This document shows, one piece after another, positions 44,505-52,238 of a DNA stretch of 64,000 nucleotides. Source of the DNA: UBA8958 sp964571695 (lineage in GTDB: Bacteria > Desulfobacterota > Syntrophia > Syntrophales > UBA8958); assembly GCA_964571695.1 (NCBI GenBank), contig CAZNDG010000001.1, positions 186,001 to 250,000 of the forward strand, given 5' to 3'. Numbering within the stretch: the stretch's first letter is position 1; the number at the start of each line of letters is the position of its first letter. The notes beneath the pieces are model-generated. The model ran no database searches, had not been told where the DNA came from, and saw nothing but the letters and a program-made list of their open reading frames with translations. The position numbers and the translations under genes were made by a program.

Positions 44505-45599
44505 ATGGGTTTTCGTTGCGGCATCATCGGTTTGCCCAATGTGGGAAAATCAACAATTTTCAATTCCTTGACTGCAGCGGGGGCAGAGGTGGCCAATTAC
44601 CCCTTCTGTACCATCGACCCGAACATCGGGGTGGTGTCCGTTCCCGATTCCCGACTCGATTTTATCGCTGAAATCCTCCACCCGCCGAAAAAGACATATA
44701 CAACCATGGAATTCCTGGATATTGCCGGCCTGGTAAAAGGGGCCAGCAGAGGAGAGGGATTGGGCAACAAGTTTCTCGGTCATATCCGGGAGGTGGATGC
44801 TATCGTACATATTGTCCGCTGTTTCGATAACCCCGATGTGGTCCATGTCGATGGCTTGGTAGATCCGGCACGGGATATCGAGATCGTCAACACCGAGTTG
44901 CTGCTTGCCGATCTGGAAACAGTCGATAAGCGCCTCATATCGATTGGGAAAAGACTCAAAACGGGTGACCGGGAGGCAGGCCAAACCCTGGAGTTTCTGC
45001 GCCTGCTCAAAGATGCCCTGGGCCGCGGCATTCCCTGCCGAAATCTCGCCCTCACGGAAGAACACGCGGAAGTACGCAAGGATTTACATCTGTTGACGGA
45101 CAAGAAGGTTCTTTATGTGGCCAATGTCAGTGAATCCGTGTTGAAAGGGGCGGGGGGATATATCAGCGCCATGGAGGAGATTGCCGTTCGGGAGGACGCA
45201 TCGGTCATAACAATCTGCGGGGATATGGAAGCGGAGATTGTGGAACTGGCTCCGGAAGAGCGGGCGGTCTTTCTCGAGGATCTCGGCCTCCAAGAATCGG
45301 GATTGGAGAAACTGATTCGGCAGGGCTACGATCTTTTAGGGCTAATCACCTTTTATACAACCGTCGGCACAGAACTTCGCGCCTGGACCATTCCCCGGGG
45401 CACCAGGGCGAACCAGGCCGCCGGGAAAATCCACAGTGACATGGAACGGGGTTTTATTAGAGCGGAGATCCTACATTTTGCGGATTTCAAGGCCGTGGGA
45501 AATATCGCCGCCGCCCGCGAGAAAGGACTCGTTCGTTCTGAGGGAAGGGATTACCATATTAAAGACGGGGATATAGTGGTATTCCGGTTCAATGTATAA
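44505..45599 (+). CDS. ychF: redox-regulated ribosome-binding ATPase YchF
   Basis: 364 residues. OBG-type G1 GLPNVGKSTIFN, G3 DIAGLVKGASRGEGLGNKFL, and NYPFCTIDPNIGVV. The usual G4 NKXD is replaced (YVANVSE), which underlies ATP preference. The C-terminal TGS domain ends FRFNV. Its TAA stop overlaps the T-tract of the convergent minus-strand hairpin RNA terminator. Confidence 0.96.
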   Translation: MGFRCGIIGLPNVGKSTIFNSLTAAGAEVANYPFCTIDPNIGVVSVPDSRLDFIAEILHPPKKTYTTMEFLDIAGLVKGASRGEGLGNKFLGHIREVDAIVHIVRCFDNPDVVHVDGLVDPARDIEIVNTELLLADLETVDKRLISIGKRLKTGDREAGQTLEFLRLLKDALGRGIPCRNLALTEEHAEVRKDLHLLTDKKVLYVANVSESVLKGAGGYISAMEEIAVREDASVITICGDMEAEIVELAPEERAVFLEDLGLQESGLEKLIRQGYDLLGLITFYTTVGTELRAWTIPRGTRANQAAGKIHSDMERGFIRAEILHFADFKAVGNIAAAREKGLVRSEGRDYHIKDGDIVVFRFNV

Positions 45600-45638
45600 A
45601 AAAAGGTGGATGGAAAAGGAGGGACTAAACCATCCACC
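45598..45638 (-). terminator. rho-independent terminator of the small ORF/hairpin RNA
   Basis: The 9-bp stem GGTGGATGG/CCATCCACC is followed on the minus strand by T7 (45604-45598). The T-tract overlaps the ychF stop codon. On the plus strand no T-tract follows the same stem. Confidence 0.65.
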
Positions 45639-45731
45639 TGTATATAAACTGAAGGGGCATCACTTATGTCCCCTTCAGATCGCCCTATAAGGGGGGCGGT
45701 GGGTGGAAAGGAGGGATATAAACCACCCACC
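45598..45731 (-). ncRNA. tandem-hairpin RNA with anti-Shine-Dalgarno loops (3' region of the small ORF transcript)
   Basis: Read on the minus strand there are three to four stem-loops. The outer two (45731-45698 and 45638-45605) have 9-bp stems GGTGGGTGG/CCACCCACC and GGTGGATGG/CCATCCACC, differing by one compensatory pair. Their 16-nt loops are TTTATATCCCTCCTTT and TTTAGTCCCTCCTTTT, both holding CCTCCTT, the anti-SD core of 16S rRNA. Between them lies CTGAAGGGG/CCCCTTCAG (45678-45649) and a small CGCCC hairpin. T7 (45604-45598) follows the last stem. Independent promoter not seen; processing from the upstream ORF transcript is inferred. Confidence 0.6.
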
Positions 45732-45742
45732 GGCATTGAAAC

Positions 45743-45973
45743 CTATTTTTTAATCGCAGGATGATTCAGGCAGGAAGAAGTCTTTCCTTTTTCTTCCTTT
45801 ACCTCACTCTTTTTATAACTGACTTCTTGTTCTGTTAACCCTTCCGCTTCCTTGCCGCTATCTACGGAGAGAAAAAAATCATGTACAATTTGCCTGTCAA
45901 GCCTGAAATACTCTGAATCCTTCTCACTGCCTGAATCCTGCTTCGAATGATTCTTTTCCTCCACGCTCATCAT
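45743..45973 (-). CDS. 76-residue hydrophilic protein downstream of a sigma-54 promoter
   Basis: No family recognised. It begins MMSVEEKNHSKQDSGSEKDS and continues charged and Glu/Lys/Ser-rich (EGLTEQEVSYKKSEVKEEKGK), likely helical or disordered, with one Cys. A Shine-Dalgarno is lacking: the predicted +1 near 45989 leaves a 16-nt leader. Translation is therefore uncertain. Its stop is 12 bp before the first anti-SD hairpin, recalling small protein/sRNA pairs such as ccaF1-CcsR in Rhodobacter (analogy, not homology). Confidence 0.45.
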   Translation of the reverse strand: MMSVEEKNHSKQDSGSEKDSEYFRLDRQIVHDFFLSVDSGKEAEGLTEQEVSYKKSEVKEEKGKTSSCLNHPAIKK

Positions 45974-45998
45974 TTGGATCTTTTTTGACTTTATTTAT

Positions 45999-46015
45999 TA
46001 GCAATCATCGTGCCA
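45999..46015 (-). promoter_or_regulatory. sigma-54 (-24/-12) promoter
   Basis: On the minus strand TGGCAC (46015-46010), five bases, TTGCTA (46004-45999): a full match to TGGCAC-N5-TTGCW with the invariant GG and GC 12 bp apart. Predicted +1 is near 45989, just before the 76-codon ORF. AT-rich DNA (46025-46140) lies upstream, suitable for bending. Confidence 0.7.
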
Positions 46016-46223
46016 TGATGATCGAATAAATTATAAATAATTTTTAGACACGAAGATGAATAATGTATACTATATATTCACTGATTTATTGCTTACACTA
46101 AAAACATAGCGAATTCAGATCATAGCTTAGGAATTGTAATGCCGAAGTGATGCGCGTGCGGTTATCGAACAGGAATATGAATGAGGAACGGGGAAAGCTC
46201 ATTCCATAGGCCCTCTAAACAGC

Positions 46224-46258
46224 GTGCATAAAGCGCACTGCATGTGCATAAAGCGCAC
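46224..46258. repeat. two identical 15-bp dyads 20 bp apart (possible activator sites)
   Basis: GTGCATAAAGCGCAC occurs at 46224-46238 and 46244-46258, each with GTGC/GCAC dyad ends. They are centred about 240-260 bp upstream of the predicted sigma-54 start and just past the activator gene end. Two sites two helical turns apart fit an enhancer for the adjacent activator (inference). Confidence 0.55.
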
Positions 46259-46280
46259 ATATAAAAATTTCCACCGGTAA

Positions 46281-48440
46281 TCATGAAGAAGCCTCTCGCT
46301 TCCCTTCTTGGTACTTCTTCTGCTCCCGGATAAGTTTGTAGCGGGAAATTCCCAGTTGTTTAGCCGCTTCCGTTTTATTGCCGCCTGATTTATGAAGGGC
46401 GTTTTTTAGAATCTTTCCTTTGACATCCTTGAGAATTTTTTCAGTTACCGTATCGTAATCGATGCCCGTCAAGGGCAGTTGCTGAAGGAAAGGCTCAATC
46501 TTTATATCCACATCCTTATTGGCCAGCATGTTTAATTCCGTCGGCATGTTATCGGGGGTGATGACATTCCCTACCCCTTTGAGGATCATGATCCGTTCGA
46601 CAATATTCTTCAATTCCCGGACATTGCCCGGCCAGGGGTACGACTGGAGGATGGCCTCGGCTTCCCGGTTGAATCCCTTGACGCGCTTTGAAAATTTTTT
46701 ATTGAATTCCTGAACGAAATAACGGGCCAGCATGATTATGTCATCGGACCGTTCCCGGAGGGGCGGGATCATTACAGGAACCACGCTGATGCGGTAGAAG
46801 AGATCTTCCCGGAAGGTGCCGGCGGCGACCATTTCACTCAGATCCCGGTTGGTGGAAAAAACGAACCGCACATCAATGGAGATGTTCTCATTCCCTCCCA
46901 ACCTCCGGATGTGCCCGTCCTCGAGCATGCGGAGGAATTTCGCCTGGAGTTGAATCGGCATTTCCCCGATTTCATCGAGAAGCATTGTCCCGCCGAAACA
47001 ATACTCAAGCAACCCAATTTTTCTTTTTCTGGCATCCGTAAAGGCCCCCGCCTCGTATCCGAATAATTCGCTTTCCAGAAGCGTAGCGGGAATGGCCGCA
47101 CAATTTATATCCACGAATGGCTTCAGGTTTCGGTGCGAATGGCGATGAATCGCCCGGGCGATCAGTTCCTTGCCGGTGCCGCTCTCCCCCTGAATCAGGA
47201 TGTTTGTGTCATGCCCCGCCACATCGGCGATAACATGAAAAATGTCGATCATCTTCCGGGATTTGCCCAGAATATCGTGAAAGCCCATGAGATGATCCTC
47301 CCGCTCCTTCAGCTTCTCGACCTCCGTCTTCAGCGTCTCCGCCTCCAGAGAGAGAAGGGAATGCATAATGGCATTGTCATAGGCCGTCGCCGCGTTCTTG
47401 ATGAGGACATCCAGGATATTGACCTGATCGGAGCTGAAACTGCCCTTTCTTTTCGCCAGCAGCAAGGCGCCGACAAACTTGTCCCGGATTTGGAAAGGAA
47501 TGGCGATCTCCATGGGAAAATCCGTGAACAATGGTTGGATTCCTTTTCCCTCCCCAGCTTTGGTAACTACGGTAGTTTTCTTCTCAATCGCTTCTCGGAT
47601 AAGACTGGCGCTCATCGTCTTATCGCATTCCTGCTTGCTTTTCACCACCACCCTTTCGCCGTCGTTGATCAAGCAACGATCCTTTTCTATATCCCACACA
47701 TAACCCATGGCCCGATCGGCATAGGCGATTTTCAGGGAGCTGATGAAGACTATTTCGAGAATGCGATTGTCCAGAGAGTAACTCTGGTTCATCTCTGAGA
47801 CCGCTTCCTGAAGAATCATCAAGTGCCGGATCTTTTCGGCATTTGTTTCCAATAACCGGGCATTGTGGATGATTACGCTGACCTGATTGGAAAAGGTAAG
47901 AAAGAGATTGATCTCCTCCGCAAAGAAATCCACCTCCTCCCGTCGCCAGGCCGCCAGGATGCCGATGACGTAATCCCCGATCTTGAGGGGGGTGCAGACG
48001 ATGGACCCGCGGCCGACGATATTGGTCAGTGTGCGGTCCATGGGGGTAATGCGGGGATCCGTGGCGGCGTTTCTGATCATGATCATATCTCCGGTTCGCG
48101 CCACCTTGGTAGCCAGGCAGTCGTGCTCTTTGATATTCAGGGGGGTGCTGAAGGCCCGGATGGCCTCTTCCTCACGGTAATTTTTGACTACCTTCGTCAC
48201 CAGGTGCTGCTGCGTTTCGTCGCAGAGCCTGATGATGCCGCGATCAAAACCTACGGCATCCACGAGTTCATCGAGGATCTTCGCCAGAATCTCATCCTGA
48301 TTGGCCTGCGGCGTCAGAAGGTTGCTGATCCGGAAGATGCTCTTGAAGAGTCGGTCCTTGTCGAGAACCGGTCCCGCCAACCCGTCCGACAGCTCAACCA
48401 TCCCATCGGTTACAGAGGGCATCGTGCTGTATGCCGGCAT
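46281..48440 (-). CDS. sigma-54-dependent transcriptional activator with two GAF domains
   Basis: 719 residues: GAF1 (~40-195), GAF2 (~210-365), a short coiled coil (~365-385), AAA+ domain (~390-620) and a Fis-type HTH (~685-712, GGNKTEAAKQLGISRYKLIREQ). Walker A is GESGTGKE (418-425), Walker B is MLLDEIGE and the Arg-finger region is FREDLFYRISVVPV. The sigma-54-contact loop reads GAFTDA (465-470), not GAFTGA. The GAF domains suggest a small-molecule or redox cue. It lies 20 bp after the cNMP-binding gene and upstream of the -24/-12 promoter at 45999-46015, its likely target. Confidence 0.93.
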   Translation of the reverse strand: MPAYSTMPSVTDGMVELSDGLAGPVLDKDRLFKSIFRISNLLTPQANQDEILAKILDELVDAVGFDRGIIRLCDETQQHLVTKVVKNYREEEAIRAFSTPLNIKEHDCLATKVARTGDMIMIRNAATDPRITPMDRTLTNIVGRGSIVCTPLKIGDYVIGILAAWRREEVDFFAEEINLFLTFSNQVSVIIHNARLLETNAEKIRHLMILQEAVSEMNQSYSLDNRILEIVFISSLKIAYADRAMGYVWDIEKDRCLINDGERVVVKSKQECDKTMSASLIREAIEKKTTVVTKAGEGKGIQPLFTDFPMEIAIPFQIRDKFVGALLLAKRKGSFSSDQVNILDVLIKNAATAYDNAIMHSLLSLEAETLKTEVEKLKEREDHLMGFHDILGKSRKMIDIFHVIADVAGHDTNILIQGESGTGKELIARAIHRHSHRNLKPFVDINCAAIPATLLESELFGYEAGAFTDARKRKIGLLEYCFGGTMLLDEIGEMPIQLQAKFLRMLEDGHIRRLGGNENISIDVRFVFSTNRDLSEMVAAGTFREDLFYRISVVPVMIPPLRERSDDIIMLARYFVQEFNKKFSKRVKGFNREAEAILQSYPWPGNVRELKNIVERIMILKGVGNVITPDNMPTELNMLANKDVDIKIEPFLQQLPLTGIDYDTVTEKILKDVKGKILKNALHKSGGNKTEAAKQLGISRYKLIREQKKYQEGKREASS

Positions 48441-48460
48441 TTAATTCTTACCTATTGTCA

Positions 48461-48955
48461 CTATAGCTCTTTGAGTATTATGCTCAGGGCCGTCGTCAAT
48501 TTGACCGTCTCTTCGTCGGACTTCCTCAGACGGGTGCTGACGATTCTGGCCATATTCAAGAGAATGCGAAAGCCCAGGGCATAGTTACCTTCCGCCAGTT
48601 GGAGAAAATCGTCTTTGCTCAATTCGTACAGATCACAGTCGGTAACGGCTTTTATCGTCGCCGTTCGCTTTTGCGCCTCAAGGAGGGAGATTTCTCCGAA
48701 CACCGCGTGATCTTTGGCATCCAGCCTGGTAAAGACCTTGTTTTTCCCCGCATCCTGTTCGTCGTCCAACTCCCCGATAACCAGACTCTTGACCACCTCG
48801 ACCATTCCGGACATCATGATGTACATGGTGTCGCCGACATCGCCCTCCCTCATGATCACGGCCCCGGCCGGAAACTTTACGGGACGGGCGATGCCCAGGA
48901 TCTCATCGATCTGTTCGGAGGATAGGCCTCTGAATATTTCCGTCCGTTGCAACAT
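48461..48955 (-). CDS. stand-alone cyclic nucleotide-binding domain protein
   Basis: 164 residues from the ATG at 48955 (CAGGGAGCGGTA upstream); 11 more in-frame codons to 48988 are possible. The cNMP-binding fold spans ~1-130 (LQRTEIFRGLSSEQIDEIL, GAVIMREGDVGDTMYIMMSGMVEVV, VFGEISLLEAQKRTATIKAVTDCDLYELSKDDF); the phosphate cassette GEISLL...RTAT is close to canonical. A C-terminal helix follows but no HTH, so it is not a CRP-type regulator. It probably relays cAMP to a partner; the sigma-54 activator directly downstream is a candidate (inference). Confidence 0.88.
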   Translation of the reverse strand: MLQRTEIFRGLSSEQIDEILGIARPVKFPAGAVIMREGDVGDTMYIMMSGMVEVVKSLVIGELDDEQDAGKNKVFTRLDAKDHAVFGEISLLEAQKRTATIKAVTDCDLYELSKDDFLQLAEGNYALGFRILLNMARIVSTRLRKSDEETVKLTTALSIILKEL

Positions 48956-49005
48956 TACCGCTCCCTGTATCATGATCTGATGTCTCAAAATATTCAGGGG
49001 CCTAC

Positions 49006-49356
49006 CTAGGAGGACGGCATGGTTCGGGAGAGAACCACAGCCAAATCGTCATCGGCGATCAAATAATCGTCATCGGGATTGATATTGATTTTCACGGCAT
49101 CCTTATCCGTGGAAAAATCCTTATTTGCCGCCCTTATCCGTTCCCTGATGAAGTTGTCGATCACAGAGGTATTGTCGGAGAGAATATCCTCCAGTTTGAT
49201 CGCCTTCCTTTCCTTCATTACCCCGATGAGAATCGCCTGCTCCCGTTCACGGTAATGAGTCGCCAATTCCTTGAAAGGCCGGTTCATGAACCCCGCGGGT
49301 ATTTGCGTCCGCCATAACTTGTTTCTGTCACCAAGGGAAACAAGGCTGGATGTCAC
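49006..49356 (-). CDS. K+ channel C-terminal RCK_C part, out of frame with the channel
   Basis: A frame reading (V)TSSLVSLGDRNKLW..., with TrkA-C features ERE.AILIGVMKE and ININPDDDYLIADDDLAVVL. It overlaps the end of the channel gene in another frame. Removing one G from the AGGGGT run at ~49359-49362 would fuse the two into a ~398-residue protein, the usual size for channel-RCK proteins. It is therefore the 3' part of a broken or frameshifted gene, not an independent protein. Confidence 0.75.
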   Translation of the reverse strand: MTSSLVSLGDRNKLWRTQIPAGFMNRPFKELATHYREREQAILIGVMKERKAIKLEDILSDNTSVIDNFIRERIRAANKDFSTDKDAVKININPDDDYLIADDDLAVVLSRTMPSS

Positions 49357-50203
49357 CCCTCGGAAGTCCGGGGGAATTCATGGCGCTTGCCAAGAGCGCG
49401 CCGACATGTTCGCCCCGAACGATAATTTCATCGACATTGGCCCGCCTCAGATGGGGGCGGTTGTCCCCATCCAGGATTTCGGCGATGGTCTTGACGTGCG
49501 GGGCAAGCGATTTTACTGTCAGGGCCGCCAACGCCGTCCGTTCATCACTCCGTTCCTGGGAATGACCGCCGGATTGATCGGCCATGATCAAAACGAATTT
49601 TGCCCGCGTCACATTGGCCCGGAGTAGCGTCTCCTCGTGGACGTAATCGCCCCGGAGGAATTTCAGTTTGAAGCGGCTGTATTTAATACGGAGGCTTTCG
49701 ATCTCCTCCACACTCAGTTCGTTGATCAGGACGATGGTTTTCTCTCCCATTACCCCATAGGTGGTCAGCCCCTGAATGACCTTCTCGGTATGCTGATTCC
49801 ATCCACAGATGACGATATGCTCACTGGCCTTGATGGTTTCCAACCCCCTGCCCTCCTTCATTCTTCTCTCAACAAAGGCCGAAGCGATGGTAGCGGTGAA
49901 CAGCGACATCAGTCCCACCCCGGTAAAGATAAGCAAGATGCCGACAAACCGGCCTCCTGCGGTTACCGGATACTTATCCCCGTAACCGACGGTGCCCATG
50001 GTCACGATGGCCCACCAAACGCCATCCCATATGTTGTTTATATTTGAACTAGATTGTTGATATTCGAAATAATAAACCGCCCCGGCGGTAACCATAATAA
50101 TGGTCAGGGTGATCATCGCCACCTGTACCGCCGGTTTTTGAGAAAATCCGGATACTACCTTTTGGATATGCCGGAACGACGAGGTAATTCGCACCACCTT
50201 CAC
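49328..50203 (-). CDS. two-TM potassium channel with RCK (TrkA-N) domain, truncated by frameshift
   Basis: 291 residues as written. TM1 (AMITLTIIMVTAGAVYYF), pore helix and selectivity filter TMGTVGYGD, TM2 (GRFVGILLIFTGVGLMSLFTATIASAFV), then an RCK domain (HIVICGWNQHTEKVIQGL, LRGDYVHEETLLRANV, AEILDGDNRPHLRRANVDEII). The reading frame ends with GDIQPCFPW right where RCK_C sequence continues in the -1 frame. Its start overlaps the EF-G stop by 4 bp. Confidence 0.88.
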   Translation of the reverse strand: MKVVRITSSFRHIQKVVSGFSQKPAVQVAMITLTIIMVTAGAVYYFEYQQSSSNINNIWDGVWWAIVTMGTVGYGDKYPVTAGGRFVGILLIFTGVGLMSLFTATIASAFVERRMKEGRGLETIKASEHIVICGWNQHTEKVIQGLTTYGVMGEKTIVLINELSVEEIESLRIKYSRFKLKFLRGDYVHEETLLRANVTRAKFVLIMADQSGGHSQERSDERTALAALTVKSLAPHVKTIAEILDGDNRPHLRRANVDEIIVRGEHVGALLASAMNSPGLPRGDIQPCFPW

Positions 50204-52233
50204 ACCTTGTCATAACGGAAAAAATGCATGGAGAATGTCGCCCGGCCCTGGGTCGCCGAACGGAGATCGGTGGAATATCCGAAAAGGGCCTTGAGGGGCA
50301 CCTTCGCCCTGATCTCGCTGACCGCTCCTTTCGGGGTTATTGACTGTATTTCGCCCCGGCGCGCGTTGATGTCGGCGATCACCTCGCCCATGAACTCACT
50401 GGGTGTGAGCACATCGACAATCATAATGGGCTCCAGCAGCAACGGCCCACCCCTTTCGCATCCTTCCCGCACAGCCGTGGAGGCGGCAATCTTGTATCCC
50501 AGCGCCGACGACTCACCATCACGGAAAGAGGCGCTCTTCACCAGCGTTTCCACATCCACCACCGGATAGCCGGCGATAACGCCACTCATCATGGCTTCTT
50601 GCACTCCCTCTTCGATTGCGGCATGGAACTCCGGCGGCAGGACTTCGGGATCGATATGGTTAGCATAACCGTTTCCGGTTCCCCGTTCCCGGGGCCGTAA
50701 TTGGAGCAGTACCTGCCCGTAATGACCGCGGTCGCCGATCTCCCTTTCAAATTTTCCCTCCACCTCCACCGGCGCCTGGATGGTTTCTCGATATACCACC
50801 CGCGGTTTCCCCACGTTGACCCGAGCATTGAATTCCCTTTGCAAACGATCGATAAGTACTTCCAGATGGAGCTCCCCCATCCCCGAGATGACCGTTTGCG
50901 CCGTTTCATCATCATATTTGAGGCGCAGGGTGGGATCCTCTTCCATAAGCTTTACCAGGGCCAGGGAAACCCTCTCCTGATCGGCGGGGGTCTTCGCCTC
51001 TATGGCCTGACTTATCACCGGCTCGTAAAATTCCATGGATTCCAAAAGCAGCGGCCGGGCCTCGTCACATATGGTATCCCCTGTCTTGGCCTCCTTGAGG
51101 CCCATGACGGCGACGATGTCTCCCGCCTGGGCCGCCTCCAGGCGCTCCCGCTTGTTGGCATGCATCTTCAAAAGTCTGGATACTTTTTCCTTTCTCCCTT
51201 TGGAGACATTGTAGAGATCATCGCCAGCCTTGATCTTTCCGGAATAGATGCGCAGATAAGAGAGCTTGCGTCCTTCATCCTGCATTATCTTGAAAACCAG
51301 GGCCGCCAGGGATCCCTTGGGATCGCTGGTTCGAACCTCTTCTTCCCTGGTTATAGGATTGACTCCACGAACTGGTGGAACATCTTCCGGAGAAGGCAGA
51401 TAGTCCAAAACGGCATCGAGAACCGGCTGAATCCCCTTGTTCCTCAGGGCGGAACCGCACATCACCGGCACGATCCGCAGTTTCAAGGCCGCATCGCGGA
51501 TGGCGCGGACAATATCTTCTTCAGTTATCTCCAATCCTTCGAGATATTTATCCGCAAGATCGTCGTCATGCTCGGCAAGGGTTTCGATCATCTTATCCCG
51601 TTGCCTGCCCGCCGATTCCTTCATATCCGGTGGGATTTCCGACTGGTAATATGTCGTTCCCAGCGAGGCGCCGTCCCAGACAATCAGTTTTTGCCTGATC
51701 AAGTCGATGACGCCTTGAAACTGGTCCGCTTCTCCCCAGGGGATCTGTACCGGCAGGGGCACGGAGTTGAAGCGCTGTTTCATCATCGCGACGGCGCTGA
51801 AGAAGTCCGCCCCAACCCGATCCATTTTGTTGATGAAGGCGATTTTCGGAACGCCGTATTTGTCGGCCTGGTGCCACACCGTTTCCGATTGTGGCTCCAC
51901 GCCTCCCACTGCACAGAATACGGCCACGGCGCCGTCGAGGACCCGCAGGCATCTCTCGACCTCAATGGTAAAATCCACATGGCCGGGCGTATCGATAATG
52001 TGAATCTCGCAATCATGCCAGTTGCACGTGGTCACGGCCGAGGAAATCGTGATGCCCCGCTCCTGCTCCTGGGGCATCCAATCCATGACGGCTTCTCCGT
52101 CGTGCACTTCACCCATTTTATAGGAACGGCCGGTGTAGTAAAGTATCCTTTCCGTTACCGTGGTCTTGCCGGCATCGATATGTGCCACGATGCCGATATT
52201 CCTGATCTTGGCAAGCTTTGAACTGGGTGGCAT
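50200..52233 (-). CDS. fusA: translation elongation factor G (stand-alone paralogue)
   Basis: 677 residues, slightly shorter than housekeeping EF-G (~690). G1 AHIDAGKTT, switch regions ERGITISSAVTT, DTPGHVDF, G4 NKMD, and domains II-V are all present (GELHLEVLIDRL, VYRETIQ, EPIMIVDVLTPSEFMGEVIADINARRGEI). It lies outside any str operon, between a GerMN protein and a K+ channel, so it may be a second EF-G copy. Whether it drives translocation or recycling cannot be read here. Confidence 0.93.
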   Translation of the reverse strand: MPPSSKLAKIRNIGIVAHIDAGKTTVTERILYYTGRSYKMGEVHDGEAVMDWMPQEQERGITISSAVTTCNWHDCEIHIIDTPGHVDFTIEVERCLRVLDGAVAVFCAVGGVEPQSETVWHQADKYGVPKIAFINKMDRVGADFFSAVAMMKQRFNSVPLPVQIPWGEADQFQGVIDLIRQKLIVWDGASLGTTYYQSEIPPDMKESAGRQRDKMIETLAEHDDDLADKYLEGLEITEEDIVRAIRDAALKLRIVPVMCGSALRNKGIQPVLDAVLDYLPSPEDVPPVRGVNPITREEEVRTSDPKGSLAALVFKIMQDEGRKLSYLRIYSGKIKAGDDLYNVSKGRKEKVSRLLKMHANKRERLEAAQAGDIVAVMGLKEAKTGDTICDEARPLLLESMEFYEPVISQAIEAKTPADQERVSLALVKLMEEDPTLRLKYDDETAQTVISGMGELHLEVLIDRLQREFNARVNVGKPRVVYRETIQAPVEVEGKFEREIGDRGHYGQVLLQLRPRERGTGNGYANHIDPEVLPPEFHAAIEEGVQEAMMSGVIAGYPVVDVETLVKSASFRDGESSALGYKIAASTAVREGCERGGPLLLEPIMIVDVLTPSEFMGEVIADINARRGEIQSITPKGAVSEIRAKVPLKALFGYSTDLRSATQGRATFSMHFFRYDKV

Positions 52234-52238
52234 ATAAT

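Noticed and set aside
45600..45735. Reading the hairpins as plus-strand ychF terminators with SD-like GGAGG loops
   Set aside because: On the plus strand no T-tract follows any of the stems directly, while on the minus strand T7 follows the last stem; the minus reading explains more. Bidirectional function is not excluded.
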